A DNA stretch of 64,000 nt from Pseudomonas paracarnis. GTDB taxonomy: Bacteria > Pseudomonadota > Gammaproteobacteria > Pseudomonadales > Pseudomonadaceae. The stretch is from positions 62,001-126,000 of the forward strand of contig NZ_CAJFCN010000006.1 of NCBI RefSeq assembly GCF_904063055.1. The letters are read 5' to 3'. Under the pieces are notes generated by a model that worked only from the letters and a program-made list of their open reading frames with translations, searched no databases and had not been told where the DNA came from. This document shows, piece after piece, positions 57,052 to 64,000 of this stretch; the stretch's first letter is position 1, and every line of letters starts with the position of its first letter. Made by a program: the position numbers and the translations under genes.

Positions 57052-57128
57052 CCTAGGAAACTCGCTCTCTAGTCTCCGTACACCGCTGCAAACGCAGCGG
57101 ACGGGCGTCGCGGCCCGGATTACCTAGG
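57052..57128 (+). promoter_or_regulatory. Structured leader upstream of the DUF3077-like gene (candidate cis-RNA)
   Basis: CCGCTGC-AAAC-GCAGCGG (57083-57100) is directly followed by CGGGC-GTCGCG-GCCCG (57102-57117). Both are perfect hairpins, enclosed by two copies of CCTAGG (57052-57057 and 57123-57128) that can pair with each other. It ends about 25 bp before the ribosome-binding site of 57168. No known RNA family is claimed. Confidence 0.4.
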
Positions 57129-57167
57129 AGCAAAAGCACCCTCTCCCTTTCTAAAAGGAGCTTCACA

Positions 57168-57422
57168 GTGATCAAACACGCCTCAAATTCCCCCACCCGG
57201 CTGTTTACCGTAGCCGACGGCATCAGCAGCGAAGACCTGCTGGTCAACCTCAGTGAAACACTTGCTTCGGCCAATGCGCTGAGCTGCGACTTGGCCTTTG
57301 ACCTGGAAGGTTCGAAACGAGAGGAATTGCTCGGCGTTGCGCAGTTGATCGAACTGGGGCAGTTACTGGCTGATCGCCTGCACCTTGGCGCCACAATGGC
57401 GGGCAAAGCAAGCAGCGGATAA
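57168..57422 (+). CDS. Small DUF3077-like protein of unknown function
   Basis: An 84-aa protein (LFTVADGISSEDLLVNLSETLASANALSCDLA ... in short, a predicted helical bundle) resembling small Pseudomonas proteins of the DUF3077 type; function unknown. It starts with GTG, seven bases after a perfect AAAAGGAG. It is the only plus-strand gene between flhA and the cold-shock genes, preceded by a possible structured RNA leader and flanked on both sides by near-identical REPINs, so the segment may be a mobile or frequently exchanged unit. Confidence 0.72.
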   Translation: MIKHASNSPTRLFTVADGISSEDLLVNLSETLASANALSCDLAFDLEGSKREELLGVAQLIELGQLLADRLHLGATMAGKASSG

Positions 57423-57432
57423 TACGGGCAAG

Positions 57433-57520
57433 GGTGGGAGCTGGCTTGCCTGCGATTGCGGTGTGTCAGCCACTGGGATATTGGCTGTGAGTCAGCCATC
57501 GCAGGCAAGCCAGCTCCCAC
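57433..57520. repeat. REPIN between the DUF3077-like and csp genes
   Basis: GTGGGAGCTGGCTTGCCTGC and its inverted partner GCAGGCAAGCCAGCTCCCAC flank the same middle sequence as 56903-56992. It directly follows the small gene's stop and precedes the csp stop on the other strand. Confidence 0.85.
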
Positions 57521-57534
57521 CTGTGATTCAGTTT

Positions 57535-57738
57535 TTAAACTGGCCGTATATTGTCATCCTGCGGGCCTTTCGGACCTTGTGTGATGTCAAACTCTACTTT
57601 TTGATTCTCCTCCAGGCTTTTGTACCCAGCCGTCGCAATTGCCGAGTAATGGGCAAACACATCGGGCCCTTCATCATTTTGGGTAATAAAACCAAACCCC
57701 TTCTCCGCGTTAAACCACTTCACCGTGCCAGTTGCCAT
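57535..57738 (-). CDS. CspA-family cold-shock protein
   Basis: A 67-aa single cold-shock domain binding single-stranded RNA/DNA. It has [19 protein letters not shown] with intact RNP1 (KGFGFI) and RNP2 (VFAHY). The C-terminal half ([20 protein letters not shown]) is typical. The ATG follows AGGGAGA. It lies 18 bp after the divergent CSD-like gene 57757-57981, and they are probably co-transcribed. Confidence 0.93.
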   Translation of the reverse strand: MATGTVKWFNAEKGFGFITQNDEGPDVFAHYSAIATAGYKSLEENQKVEFDITQGPKGPQDDNIRPV

Positions 57739-57756
57739 TGCCGTTCTCCCTACACT

Positions 57757-57981
57757 TCACTTGAGACCCGGTTCACCTGGGTTGCACCGTTTGATAGGCA
57801 ACGCATAAACACCCTCGGGTCGATGGACCATTTGGAACTCCATGCGCTTGCCAAACCACAACGCGGTGCAACGCCAGTCTCTGCCATTGATAAACACATC
57901 CTCGCCCCCGCCATCGGGCTTGATCAACCAATCGCCCCTGAGCCAGACGTAGTACCTGACCGTACCCGTAGCCACCTTCAC
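57757..57981 (-). CDS. Divergent cold-shock-domain-like protein lacking RNP motifs
   Basis: A 74-aa protein that still aligns with CspA by eye: VATGTVRYYVWLRGDWLIKP against [19 protein letters not shown], then DGGGEDVFINGRDW at the RNP2 position. The RNA-contacting aromatic residues are changed, so nucleic-acid binding may be lost or altered. It starts with GTG with GGGAGAG just upstream. An operator-like palindrome (58061-58078) lies 80 bp before it. Function unknown; possibly a derived regulator of the neighbouring Csp. Confidence 0.75.
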   Translation of the reverse strand: MKVATGTVRYYVWLRGDWLIKPDGGGEDVFINGRDWRCTALWFGKRMEFQMVHRPEGVYALPIKRCNPGEPGLK

Positions 57982-58060
57982 AACCGCTCTCCCTGCATCT
58001 CGTTACTACATACGCGCAGTGCATGGTGGGTAATAAAACAGCGGGCAGCGCCCGTTGGCT

Positions 58061-58078
58061 ACTGTCAGAGTTGACAGG
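58061..58078. promoter_or_regulatory. Operator-like palindrome, copy B
   Basis: ACTGTCAGAGTTGACAGG, arms CTGTCA and TGACAG with a 4-base spacer, 80 bp upstream of the CSD-like gene 57757-57981. Flanking bases (TGGCT before, GTA after) are shared with copy C. Confidence 0.6.
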
Positions 58079-58123
58079 TAGACGCGGGCTTTCAATGGGT
58101 GATAGGCATGGCAACGTTGCGGG

Positions 58124-58300
58124 TCATGCATCCGCTGATTTTTTGCGTTTGCGCGGTTTGCGCTGCTTGGCAGGCGCTTGCGGGATTTCAGCACATGTGA
58201 CATTCGTCGATTGGACGGCAACCTCGTTGCCATCGCGATCCCGCACAATAAAGCCGATGCCTTTGACCGCATCGAACCACCTGACCGTACCCCTATCCAT
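58124..58300 (-). CDS. Short cold-shock-domain-like protein with a basic tail
   Basis: A 58-aa protein, easily missed for its size. The first 35 residues are a half cold-shock domain: MDRGTVRWFDAVKGIGFIVR keeps the W-F pair and an RNP1-like KGIGFI, followed by a shortened EVAVQSTNV. The last 20 residues are Lys/Arg-rich (KQRKPRKRKKSADA). The ATG at 58300 has GGGAGG five bases upstream, so translation is likely. Palindrome copy C lies 72 bp upstream. A nucleic-acid-binding role is inferred. Confidence 0.75.
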   Translation of the reverse strand: MDRGTVRWFDAVKGIGFIVRDRDGNEVAVQSTNVTCAEIPQAPAKQRKPRKRKKSADA

Positions 58301-58371
58301 CACCGCCTCCCGAGCCGCGCATGGCTGCGCGCCTCATCGCTGTATCAAACAGTGAAGGCGGCGTAATGGCT

Positions 58372-58389
58372 ACTGTCAAAGTTGACAGG
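58372..58389. promoter_or_regulatory. Operator-like palindrome, copy C
   Basis: ACTGTCAAAGTTGACAGG, same arms and spacer as copies A and B, 72 bp before the 58-aa CSD-like gene. Similarity to copy B continues for about 15 bases on the right (GGTA...GGG.TTT.AAT). Confidence 0.6.
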
Positions 58390-58479
58390 TAAGACCGGGT
58401 TTGAATCCTGATGAAGTCATCATGATAGGTACTTCGACGCCTGCGAAAACGCTATCGGGCCTAGGGATAAAGATTTTGT

Positions 58480-58508
58480 GGAACCGGTACGACATTTTTT
58501 GTCACTCA
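58480..58508 (+). promoter_or_regulatory. hrp-box-like promoter (HrpL/RspL-type)
   Basis: GGAACC (58480-58485), 16 bases, then TCACTCA (58502-58508) fits the consensus GGAACC-N15/16-CCACNNA with one mismatch. It lies 75 bp upstream of the gene at 58583, the usual distance for a type III effector gene. Confidence 0.55.
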
Positions 58509-58582
58509 ACTCGCTGAGCGATCAGCTCTTTAAAATCACCCTTCCCTAGGGTGGATAAGCGATTAAAAATAGCGGCGAAACC

Positions 58583-59695
58583 ATGGACTTAAATTTAAAC
58601 GCATTAAACACCTTTTTTCGCTTTGCCTCCTCAGAGGCTGAAACGGTTGAATCAGGGCCCCCTAAAGCTGAGTACGTTTGGGCGCCAGCCCCGTCGACGG
58701 GCGAAACTAAACTGGTACCAGATCTGAAAAAAACGCTATTCGAGATTTTAGGCAATGAAGTGGATTCACCCGCAGCGTTCGATAAGTTGATCGAAAAACT
58801 CAAGGTGATGCCGCAAAAAGATCTGAAAGCCTATCTACAGCGTTTTGAATCAGCCCTGTCACCTGAACGATTCAAACGCCTGCAGGACGATCTTAATTTG
58901 GTAAGAGGAGGCTGGACATCTGACCCGCGCGGGATTCCAGGTGATGGTGGCAGCAATTCCCAAAACGTCGACATGAGCCTTTACCCCGCGGGCGAGGTCA
59001 TCAGTGACAAGCCCCTGATGAAGGCGGACAGCTTCTATCACTATCATCCTGGTGGGTCTGAACCCGGAAAAAAGCCAGAAAATATCTATAGTGGTTTCAG
59101 CCAAGGTTATGAAGATAACTGTGTAATTACTTCCTGGATCAAGGCAGGGATGGCGCTGTTTGGTCAAAAGGATGTCTTTGAAGCGGTAAAGGAAGTCGCT
59201 CAGGGTTATTTCGTGACCATGCGCGACGGTTTCAAACTGTACCTGTCAAAAGGCGAGTTACAGTTGGCAGCCCGCAATTCAGGGTATAAAGGCGATGATC
59301 CGGTGATGCTCACCGACGCTAACTTTATGTTCGCAGTGGCTGCCAAGCGAGCACAACTGGTAAATAGCTATGATCGTGTTGGACAGAGCTACGCTGATGG
59401 CGTGAAAAGCCTTAACGATGGAGCTTCTCCCTGGGAAGGGTATGAACTCCTTGGGTTAAAGGATCACATTAAACCCGGCCGCGATAGTAACGCGAAGTTG
59501 AAGGAGCTGGAAACTCCGGGTGAAATCGGGGTTGCCAGCGCTCCAGGCCACAATTTTTTGGTAGTGGATGGCCGGCAAGAGCTATTTGGAACCCGTGGCG
59601 GTAAACCAGACCCTACACTTGTAGAGCAGGTGTACGTGCTGCAATTATCGAAAGTCGAAGCACCCCAAAGCGATACTCCCGAGCGACTTAAATAA
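58583..59695 (+). CDS. Unknown protein, candidate type III effector with cysteine-protease-like motifs
   Basis: A 370-aa protein with no signal peptide that I cannot assign to a named family. Residues 1-45 are polar and unstructured-looking. Residues 172-190 (FSQGYEDNCVITSWIKAGM) resemble the QG..D-Cys active-site helix of calpain-like or papain-like proteases (Cys180). PGHNFLVVDG (His323, Asp329) could supply the rest of a triad. GC content is clearly lower than in the flagellar genes around it. The ATG at 58583 has a weak ribosome-binding site. With the hrp-box-like sequence upstream it looks like an injected effector, but the window contains no type III injectisome genes. The protease reading is by eye only. 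Confidence 0.6.
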   Translation: MDLNLNALNTFFRFASSEAETVESGPPKAEYVWAPAPSTGETKLVPDLKKTLFEILGNEVDSPAAFDKLIEKLKVMPQKDLKAYLQRFESALSPERFKRLQDDLNLVRGGWTSDPRGIPGDGGSNSQNVDMSLYPAGEVISDKPLMKADSFYHYHPGGSEPGKKPENIYSGFSQGYEDNCVITSWIKAGMALFGQKDVFEAVKEVAQGYFVTMRDGFKLYLSKGELQLAARNSGYKGDDPVMLTDANFMFAVAAKRAQLVNSYDRVGQSYADGVKSLNDGASPWEGYELLGLKDHIKPGRDSNAKLKELETPGEIGVASAPGHNFLVVDGRQELFGTRGGKPDPTLVEQVYVLQLSKVEAPQSDTPERLK

Positions 59696-59728
59696 CTACG
59701 GTTTACCACAGCCGCGGCGCATTGAGCC

Positions 59729-60865
59729 TCAGGAATCCCGACGCAAATCCGGCGGAATCGGCAAATCCTTGAGCGGATCAGGCCGCTTGCCCTTGCCGGC
59801 GCGGTATTGGCGGATTTGGTAAACGTAGGCCAGTACCTGTGCAACGGCCAGGTACAAGCCGGCCGGGATTTCCTGGTCGAGGTCGGTGGAATAGAAAATC
59901 GAGCGCGCCAACGCCGGCGATTCCAGCAACAGAATGTCGTTGGCCACGGCGATTTCGCGGATTTTCAACGCGGTGAAGTCGCTGCCCTTGGCCAGCAGCA
60001 TCGGTGCGCCACCCTTCTCCGGGTCGTATTTGAGCGCCACGGCGTAGTGGGTCGGGTTGGTGATGATCACATCGGCGTCGGGCACCGAGGCCATCATCTT
60101 GCGCTGGGACATTTCCCGCTGCAGTTGGCGGATGCGTTGCTTGACCTCGGGGCGGCCTTCCTGGTCCTTGTGCTCGTCGCGCACTTCCTGCTTGGTCATC
60201 AGCAGTTTCTTGTGGCTTTCCCACAGTTGGATCGGCGCATCCACGGCGGCGATCAGGATCAGCCCGAGGGCCATCCACAGTGCGCTCCAGCCCACCACCT
60301 GCACGCTGTGGATGATCGCCGATTCCAGCGGTTCATGGGCAATGCGCAGCAAGTCGTCGATGTCGGATGACAACACCGCCAACGCCACGAACAGAATCAG
60401 GAAAAACTTGGCCAGGGCCTTGAGCAATTCAATCAGGGCCTTGGCAGAGAACATGCGCTTGAGCCCCGCCCCCGGGTTCATGCGGCTGAACTTGGGCGCC
60501 ATGCTGCCCGCGGCAAACAACCAGCCGCCGAGGGCGACCGGGCCGATCAGCGCGGCCAGCAGCAAAGTGATCAAGATCGGTTGCACCGCCAACAGGGCGA
60601 TTTTGCCTGAGTGCAGCAGGTACTGGGCCATGGCGTCAGGGTTGAGCAGCACTTCGCGGGGCAAGCTGAAGTTGTGCTTCATCATCTCCAGCAGGTCCAG
60701 CGCCAGGCCACCGCCGTAGATCAGCAAGGCGCCTGCACCGGCGATCATGGTGGCGAAGGTGTTGAGCTCTTTGGAGCGCGCGATCTCGCCCTTTTCCCGG
60801 GAGTCCTTTTTACGTTTCTCCGTGGGGTCTTCTGTTTTGTCCTGACCACTCTCGCTCTCGGCCAT
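59729..60865 (-). CDS. flhB: FlhB, flagellar export switch protein
   Basis: A 378-aa protein with four TM helices (about 30-215) and a cytoplasmic domain with the self-cleavage motif NPTH (in VIITNPTHYAVALKYDP, about 270). It switches export specificity from rod/hook to filament substrates. It is the last gene of the fliM-to-flhB operon here, three bases after fliR. The tail extends about 25 residues past the family core. Confidence 0.96.
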   Translation of the reverse strand: MAESESGQDKTEDPTEKRKKDSREKGEIARSKELNTFATMIAGAGALLIYGGGLALDLLEMMKHNFSLPREVLLNPDAMAQYLLHSGKIALLAVQPILITLLLAALIGPVALGGWLFAAGSMAPKFSRMNPGAGLKRMFSAKALIELLKALAKFFLILFVALAVLSSDIDDLLRIAHEPLESAIIHSVQVVGWSALWMALGLILIAAVDAPIQLWESHKKLLMTKQEVRDEHKDQEGRPEVKQRIRQLQREMSQRKMMASVPDADVIITNPTHYAVALKYDPEKGGAPMLLAKGSDFTALKIREIAVANDILLLESPALARSIFYSTDLDQEIPAGLYLAVAQVLAYVYQIRQYRAGKGKRPDPLKDLPIPPDLRRDS

Positions 60866-60868
60866 GGC

Positions 60869-61654
60869 TCAGCGCGCCCGTGCCAGGTCACGTAAGAACT
60901 GCAAGGCGTCGGTGGCCAGCGGTTGATACTGATTGAGAATGTCAGCCAGGCCGACCCAGAAAATCCCCATGCCCAACACCAGGGTCAGCGGGAAACCAAT
61001 CGAGAAGATGTTCAGTTGCGGCGCCGCGCGGGTCATCACGCCGAACGCGATATTGACCACCAGCAGCGCCGTGATCGCCGGCAACACCAGCAACAGCGCC
61101 GCGCCCAGCACCCAACCGAGGCGCCCCACCAGTTCCCAGAAGTGGTTGACCACCAAGCCTGCGCCCACCGGCAAGGTGGTGAAACTCTCGGTCAGCACCT
61201 CGAACGCCACCAGGTGACCGTTCATGGCCAGGAATAGCAAGGTCACCAGCATGGTCAGAAACTGCCCGATCACCGCCGCCGACACGCCGTTGGTGGGGTC
61301 GACCATGGACGCGAAGCCCATGCCCATCTGGATCGAAATAATTTGCCCGGCCACCACAAAGGCCTGGAAAAACAGGGTCAGGGAAAACCCCAGCATGGCG
61401 CCGATCAGAATCTGTTCGGCAATCAGCAACAAGGCGCTAAGGTCCAGTGCGTTCACCGGCGGCATCGGCGGCAGGCCCGGCACGATCACCACGGTGATCG
61501 CCACAGCGAAATACAGGCGCACACGACGCGGTACCAACGTGGTGCCGAACACCGGCATGGCCATCAACATCGCCGTGACGCGAAACAGCGGCAGGATGAA
61601 CGAGGCCACCCAGGTACTGATCTGGGTGTCGGTCAAGGCCAGCAAGGATTGCAT
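60869..61654 (-). CDS. fliR: FliR, flagellar export gate protein
   Basis: A 261-aa polytopic membrane protein with about six hydrophobic segments (WVASFILPLFRVTAMLMAMP at the start; LVGRLGWVLGAALLLVLPAI). It forms the export pore with FliP and FliQ. It sits four bases after fliQ. Confidence 0.95.
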   Translation of the reverse strand: MQSLLALTDTQISTWVASFILPLFRVTAMLMAMPVFGTTLVPRRVRLYFAVAITVVIVPGLPPMPPVNALDLSALLLIAEQILIGAMLGFSLTLFFQAFVVAGQIISIQMGMGFASMVDPTNGVSAAVIGQFLTMLVTLLFLAMNGHLVAFEVLTESFTTLPVGAGLVVNHFWELVGRLGWVLGAALLLVLPAITALLVVNIAFGVMTRAAPQLNIFSIGFPLTLVLGMGIFWVGLADILNQYQPLATDALQFLRDLARAR

Positions 61655-61658
61655 CGGC

Positions 61659-61928
61659 TCAGCCGATCAACTGCGGAATACTGCCGTACAACTGCAGGAT
61701 GTATTCCATGAAGGTTTGCACCAGCCACGGGCCGGCGACGATCAGGGTCACCAGCATCACCAGCAGGCGCGGCAGAAAGCTCAGGGTTTGTTCGTTGATC
61801 TGGGTGGCCGCCTGGAACATCGCCACCAGCAGGCCCACCAACAGACTGGGCACCACCAGCACGGCGACCATCAGGGTGGTCAGCCACAGCGCTTCACGGA
61901 ACAGGTCAACGGCGACTTCTGGCGTCAT
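61659..61928 (-). CDS. fliQ: FliQ, flagellar export gate protein
   Basis: An 89-aa protein with two TM helices (about 17-37 and 52-75) and the family sequence LFREALWLTTLMVAVLVVPS, QINEQTLSFLPRL. It is part of the FliPQR gate, four bases after fliP. Confidence 0.95.
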   Translation of the reverse strand: MTPEVAVDLFREALWLTTLMVAVLVVPSLLVGLLVAMFQAATQINEQTLSFLPRLLVMLVTLIVAGPWLVQTFMEYILQLYGSIPQLIG

Positions 61929-61932
61929 AGCG

Positions 61933-62676
61933 CTAAACCCCTCCGAAACTGCCGGCCAGGGTGCCGATAATCAGCGCCCAGCCGTCCACCAGCACAAACA
62001 GCATGATCTTGAACGGCAGCGAGATGATCAACGGTGACAGCATCATCATACCCATGGCCATCAACACGCTCGCCACCACCAGGTCGATGATCAGGAACGG
62101 GATGAAGATCATGAAGCCAATCTGGAACGCGGTCTTCAGTTCGGAGGTGACGAACGCCGGCACCAGAATAGTCAGCGGCGCCTGGTCCGGGGTAGCGATG
62201 TCGGTGCGCTTGGACAGACGCATGAACAGCTCAAGGTCGCTGGAGCGGGTTTGCGACAGCATGAAGTCCTTGATCGGGCCCTGAGCCTTGTCGATGGCAT
62301 CCTGGGCTGTGAGCTTTTCCGCCAGATAAGGTTGCAGGGCTTGCTGGTTCACCTTGTCGAACACCGGCGCCATGATGAACAGCGTCAAAAACAGCGCCAT
62401 GCCGGTGAGGATCTGGTTCGATGGCGTCTGCTGCAGGCCCAGGGCCTGGCGCAGGATCGAGAAGACGATGATGATCCGCGTAAAGCTGGTCATCAGCATG
62501 ACGAACGCCGGGATAAAACTCAGCGCCGTCATGATCAGCAGGATCTGCAGGCTGACCGAATATTCCTGCGCGCCCGCCGCGTTGGTGCCCAGGGTGATCG
62601 CCGGGATCGACAACGGGTCGGCGCCCAGGGCCATCGGTGCGGCCAGCAACAGCATGAGCGTCAACAAAACGCGCAT
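61933..62676 (-). CDS. fliP: FliP, flagellar export gate protein
   Basis: A 247-aa protein with a cleavable signal peptide ([18 protein letters not shown]) and four further TM helices. It contains the FliP signatures [18 protein letters not shown], and [20 protein letters not shown]. It forms the core of the export pore. It overlaps fliO by one base. Confidence 0.96.
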   Translation of the reverse strand: MRVLLTLMLLLAAPMALGADPLSIPAITLGTNAAGAQEYSVSLQILLIMTALSFIPAFVMLMTSFTRIIIVFSILRQALGLQQTPSNQILTGMALFLTLFIMAPVFDKVNQQALQPYLAEKLTAQDAIDKAQGPIKDFMLSQTRSSDLELFMRLSKRTDIATPDQAPLTILVPAFVTSELKTAFQIGFMIFIPFLIIDLVVASVLMAMGMMMLSPLIISLPFKIMLFVLVDGWALIIGTLAGSFGGV

Positions 62677-63110
62677 TACTTCTTATCCTTCTGATCCTTG
62701 CCCAGCAACTCCATCAGGCGCTGGGCGAATTCTGGCGTGGCGGCTTCGGTCTTGACCGCGTCCACCGGGGTCTTGAGTACATGCAGCGGGGTGATGCGGC
62801 CGGGGGTGATGCCGAGCAGGATCTGCTCCTCGCCCACCTGCACCAGCACCAGCCGATCACGCGGGCCGAGGGCGCGCGAGCCCACCAGCTCGATCACTTG
62901 GCCGTTGCCCGGGCCGATGCGCTGCACGCGGCGCATCAACCAGGCCAGCACGAAGATCAGGCCAATCACCAGCAACAGGCCCAGCACCAGTTGCGTCAAC
63001 TGCCCACTGACACTGCCGACCGCTGGCGTCGCAGCCACCTGCGCCACCGGCTCCGCCGCCAGGGCGCTCAATGGCAGCGCCAGCAACAGTCCCGCCATCG
63101 AGTACTTCAT
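62676..63110 (-). CDS. fliO: FliO, flagellar export gate assembly protein
   Basis: A 144-aa protein with a signal-like N terminus (about 1-18), one TM helix ([19 protein letters not shown], about 42-60) and a small cytoplasmic domain ([20 protein letters not shown]). FliO acts as a chaperone for FliP ring assembly. Its start is one base from the fliN stop. Confidence 0.92.
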   Translation of the reverse strand: MKYSMAGLLLALPLSALAAEPVAQVAATPAVGSVSGQLTQLVLGLLLVIGLIFVLAWLMRRVQRIGPGNGQVIELVGSRALGPRDRLVLVQVGEEQILLGITPGRITPLHVLKTPVDAVKTEAATPEFAQRLMELLGKDQKDKK

Positions 63111-63111
63111 C

Positions 63112-63579
63112 TCAGCGCAACTTCTTGATGCGTTCGCTCGGGCTGATCACGTCGGTCAGGCGGATGCCGAACTTCTCGTTGACCACCACCACCTCGCCAT
63201 GGGCAATCAGGGTGCCGTTGACCAGCACGTCCAACGGCTCGCCGGCCAGGCGGTCCAGCTCGATCACCGAGCCCTGGTTGAGCTGCAACAGGTTGCGGAT
63301 GTTGATTTCGGTGCTGCCCACTTCCATGGAAATCGACACCGGGATGTCGAGGATCACATCCAGGTTCGGGCCGTCGAGGCTCACCGGGTCGTTGTTCTTC
63401 GGCACGCTGCCGAATTCTTCCATGGCCAGGCGGTTGCCGGCCGGCGCGGTAGCGGCGTCGGCGGCCAGCAGCGCGTCGATGTCGTCCTGGCCAACATCGC
63501 CGGTTTCTTCCAGGGCCGCAGCCCACTCGTCAGCCAGGGCCTGGTCTTCGGCGGAAGTATTTTCGTGTTCGGTAGCCAT
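63112..63579 (-). CDS. fliN: FliN, flagellar motor switch protein
   Basis: A 155-aa protein with an acidic N-terminal half (DEWAAALEETGDVGQDDIDA) and a C-terminal SpoA/FliN domain (about 75-155; VILDIPVSISMEVGSTEINI, GEPLDVLVNGTLIAHGEVVV). It is a C-ring component that with FliM receives CheY-P. The ATG at 63579 is preferred; upstream in-frame residues are unlike the family. Confidence 0.95.
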   Translation of the reverse strand: MATEHENTSAEDQALADEWAAALEETGDVGQDDIDALLAADAATAPAGNRLAMEEFGSVPKNNDPVSLDGPNLDVILDIPVSISMEVGSTEINIRNLLQLNQGSVIELDRLAGEPLDVLVNGTLIAHGEVVVVNEKFGIRLTDVISPSERIKKLR

Positions 63580-63622
63580 TACATGTCCTCGGCGCAGCAA
63601 ACAATCATGAATTGGGGTTGAA

Positions 63623-64000
63623 TCAGCGGCGGTTGATCGGCTCAACCACTTGCAGCGCCAGGTTGCCCTTGTGGGAACCGAGCTTGACCTTGAATGACGG
63701 CACGCCGTTGGCGCGCATGATCAACTCTTCCGGCAAGTCGACGGGGATGATGTCCCCAGGCGCCATGTGCAAAATATCGCGCAGGCGCAACTGACGGCGG
63801 GCCACGGTGGCGCTCAACGGCACGTCGACGTCCAGCAGGTCTTCGCGCAGGGCCTTGACCCAGCGTTCGTCCTGGTCGTCGAGGTCGGACTGGAAGCCGG
63901 CGTCGAGCATTTCGCGCACCGGCTCGATCATCGAGTACGGCATGGTCACGTGCAGGTCGCCGCCACCGCCATCGAGTTCGATGTGGAAGGTCGACACCAC
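63623..64000 (-). CDS. fliM: FliM, flagellar motor switch protein (C-terminal part, cut by window edge)
   Basis: The last 125 residues of FliM, ending in the SpoA-like C-terminal domain (VPLSATVARRQLRLRDILHM, PGDIIPVDLPEELIMRANGV, GSHKGNLALQVVEPI). The preceding middle-domain segment (MPYSMIEPVREMLDAG) is also present. Binding of CheY-P by the N terminus cannot be seen. It runs off the right edge. Confidence 0.95.
   Translation of the reverse strand: MVSTFHIELDGGGGDLHVTMPYSMIEPVREMLDAGFQSDLDDQDERWVKALREDLLDVDVPLSATVARRQLRLRDILHMAPGDIIPVDLPEELIMRANGVPSFKVKLGSHKGNLALQVVEPINRR

Noticed and set aside
58480..58508. AlgU-type promoter as an alternative for the sequence before 58583
   Set aside because: The -10 side does not match TCTGA at the right spacing, whereas GGAACC-N16-TCAC fits the hrp-box pattern better.

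Overview
The window is chromosomal DNA of a fluorescent Pseudomonas, most likely of the P. fluorescens group. The evidence is a complete pyoverdine chromophore module (pvdL, pvdG, pvdS and the start of pvdH), PvdS-type promoters, a Pseudomonas-style polar-flagellum/chemotaxis cluster, an acyclic-terpene (atu) operon, and many short inverted REP/REPIN repeats built on a GTGGGAGC...GGCTTGC core. Genes are GC-rich and tightly packed. All functional statements come from reading the sequence and family knowledge; no database was searched.

Layout. 1-24.7 kb: siderophore region. The 5' part of pvdH lies at the left edge, followed by an ampDh3-like amidase. A copper-type two-component pair (dsbRS) is divergent from a dsbD / TlpA-like / dsbG thiol-redox operon. 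Next come a low-GC, probably frameshifted Ig-like surface-type gene, the 12.9-kb NRPS gene pvdL, its thioesterase pvdG, and the iron-starvation sigma gene pvdS, which has a Fur-box-like sequence upstream. 24.7-25.2 kb and 41.9-42.6 kb: two copies of a roughly 450-bp non-coding repeat, the second followed by a 71-bp tandem array. 25.2-35.1 kb: a solute-binding protein, then atuR divergent from atuABCDEF (geranyl/citronellyl-CoA degradation), with two 7-4-7 operators between atuR and atuA. 35.2-41.7 kb: an exonuclease, ppnP, a MOSC protein, cheV with a sigma-28 promoter, an HPt-like protein, a NarL-type histidine kinase/regulator pair, and a lipid kinase.

42.7-64 kb, nearly all on the minus strand: DUF2802-cheW-parP-parC-motD-motC-cheB-cheA-cheZ-cheY, fliA-fleN-flhF-flhA, then flhB-fliR-fliQ-fliP-fliO-fliN-fliM (fliM runs off the right edge). 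The genes flow from right to left: export apparatus and switch, then assembly regulators, then sigma-28, then chemosensory signalling and the second stator MotCD. Between flhA and flhB sits an accessory island of about 2.9 kb. It holds a DUF3077-like gene with a structured leader, three tandem cold-shock-domain genes (two of them divergent), and a low-GC gene preceded by a good hrp-box match that encodes a possible cysteine-protease-like type III effector.

Most interesting: (i) the hrp-box gene inside the flagellar cluster; (ii) an 18-bp palindrome (ACTGTCA-N4-TGACAG) upstream of three accessory genes 48 kb apart, two CSD-like genes and the Ig-like gene, suggesting a small undescribed regulon; (iii) the long duplicated intergenic element and its tandem array.
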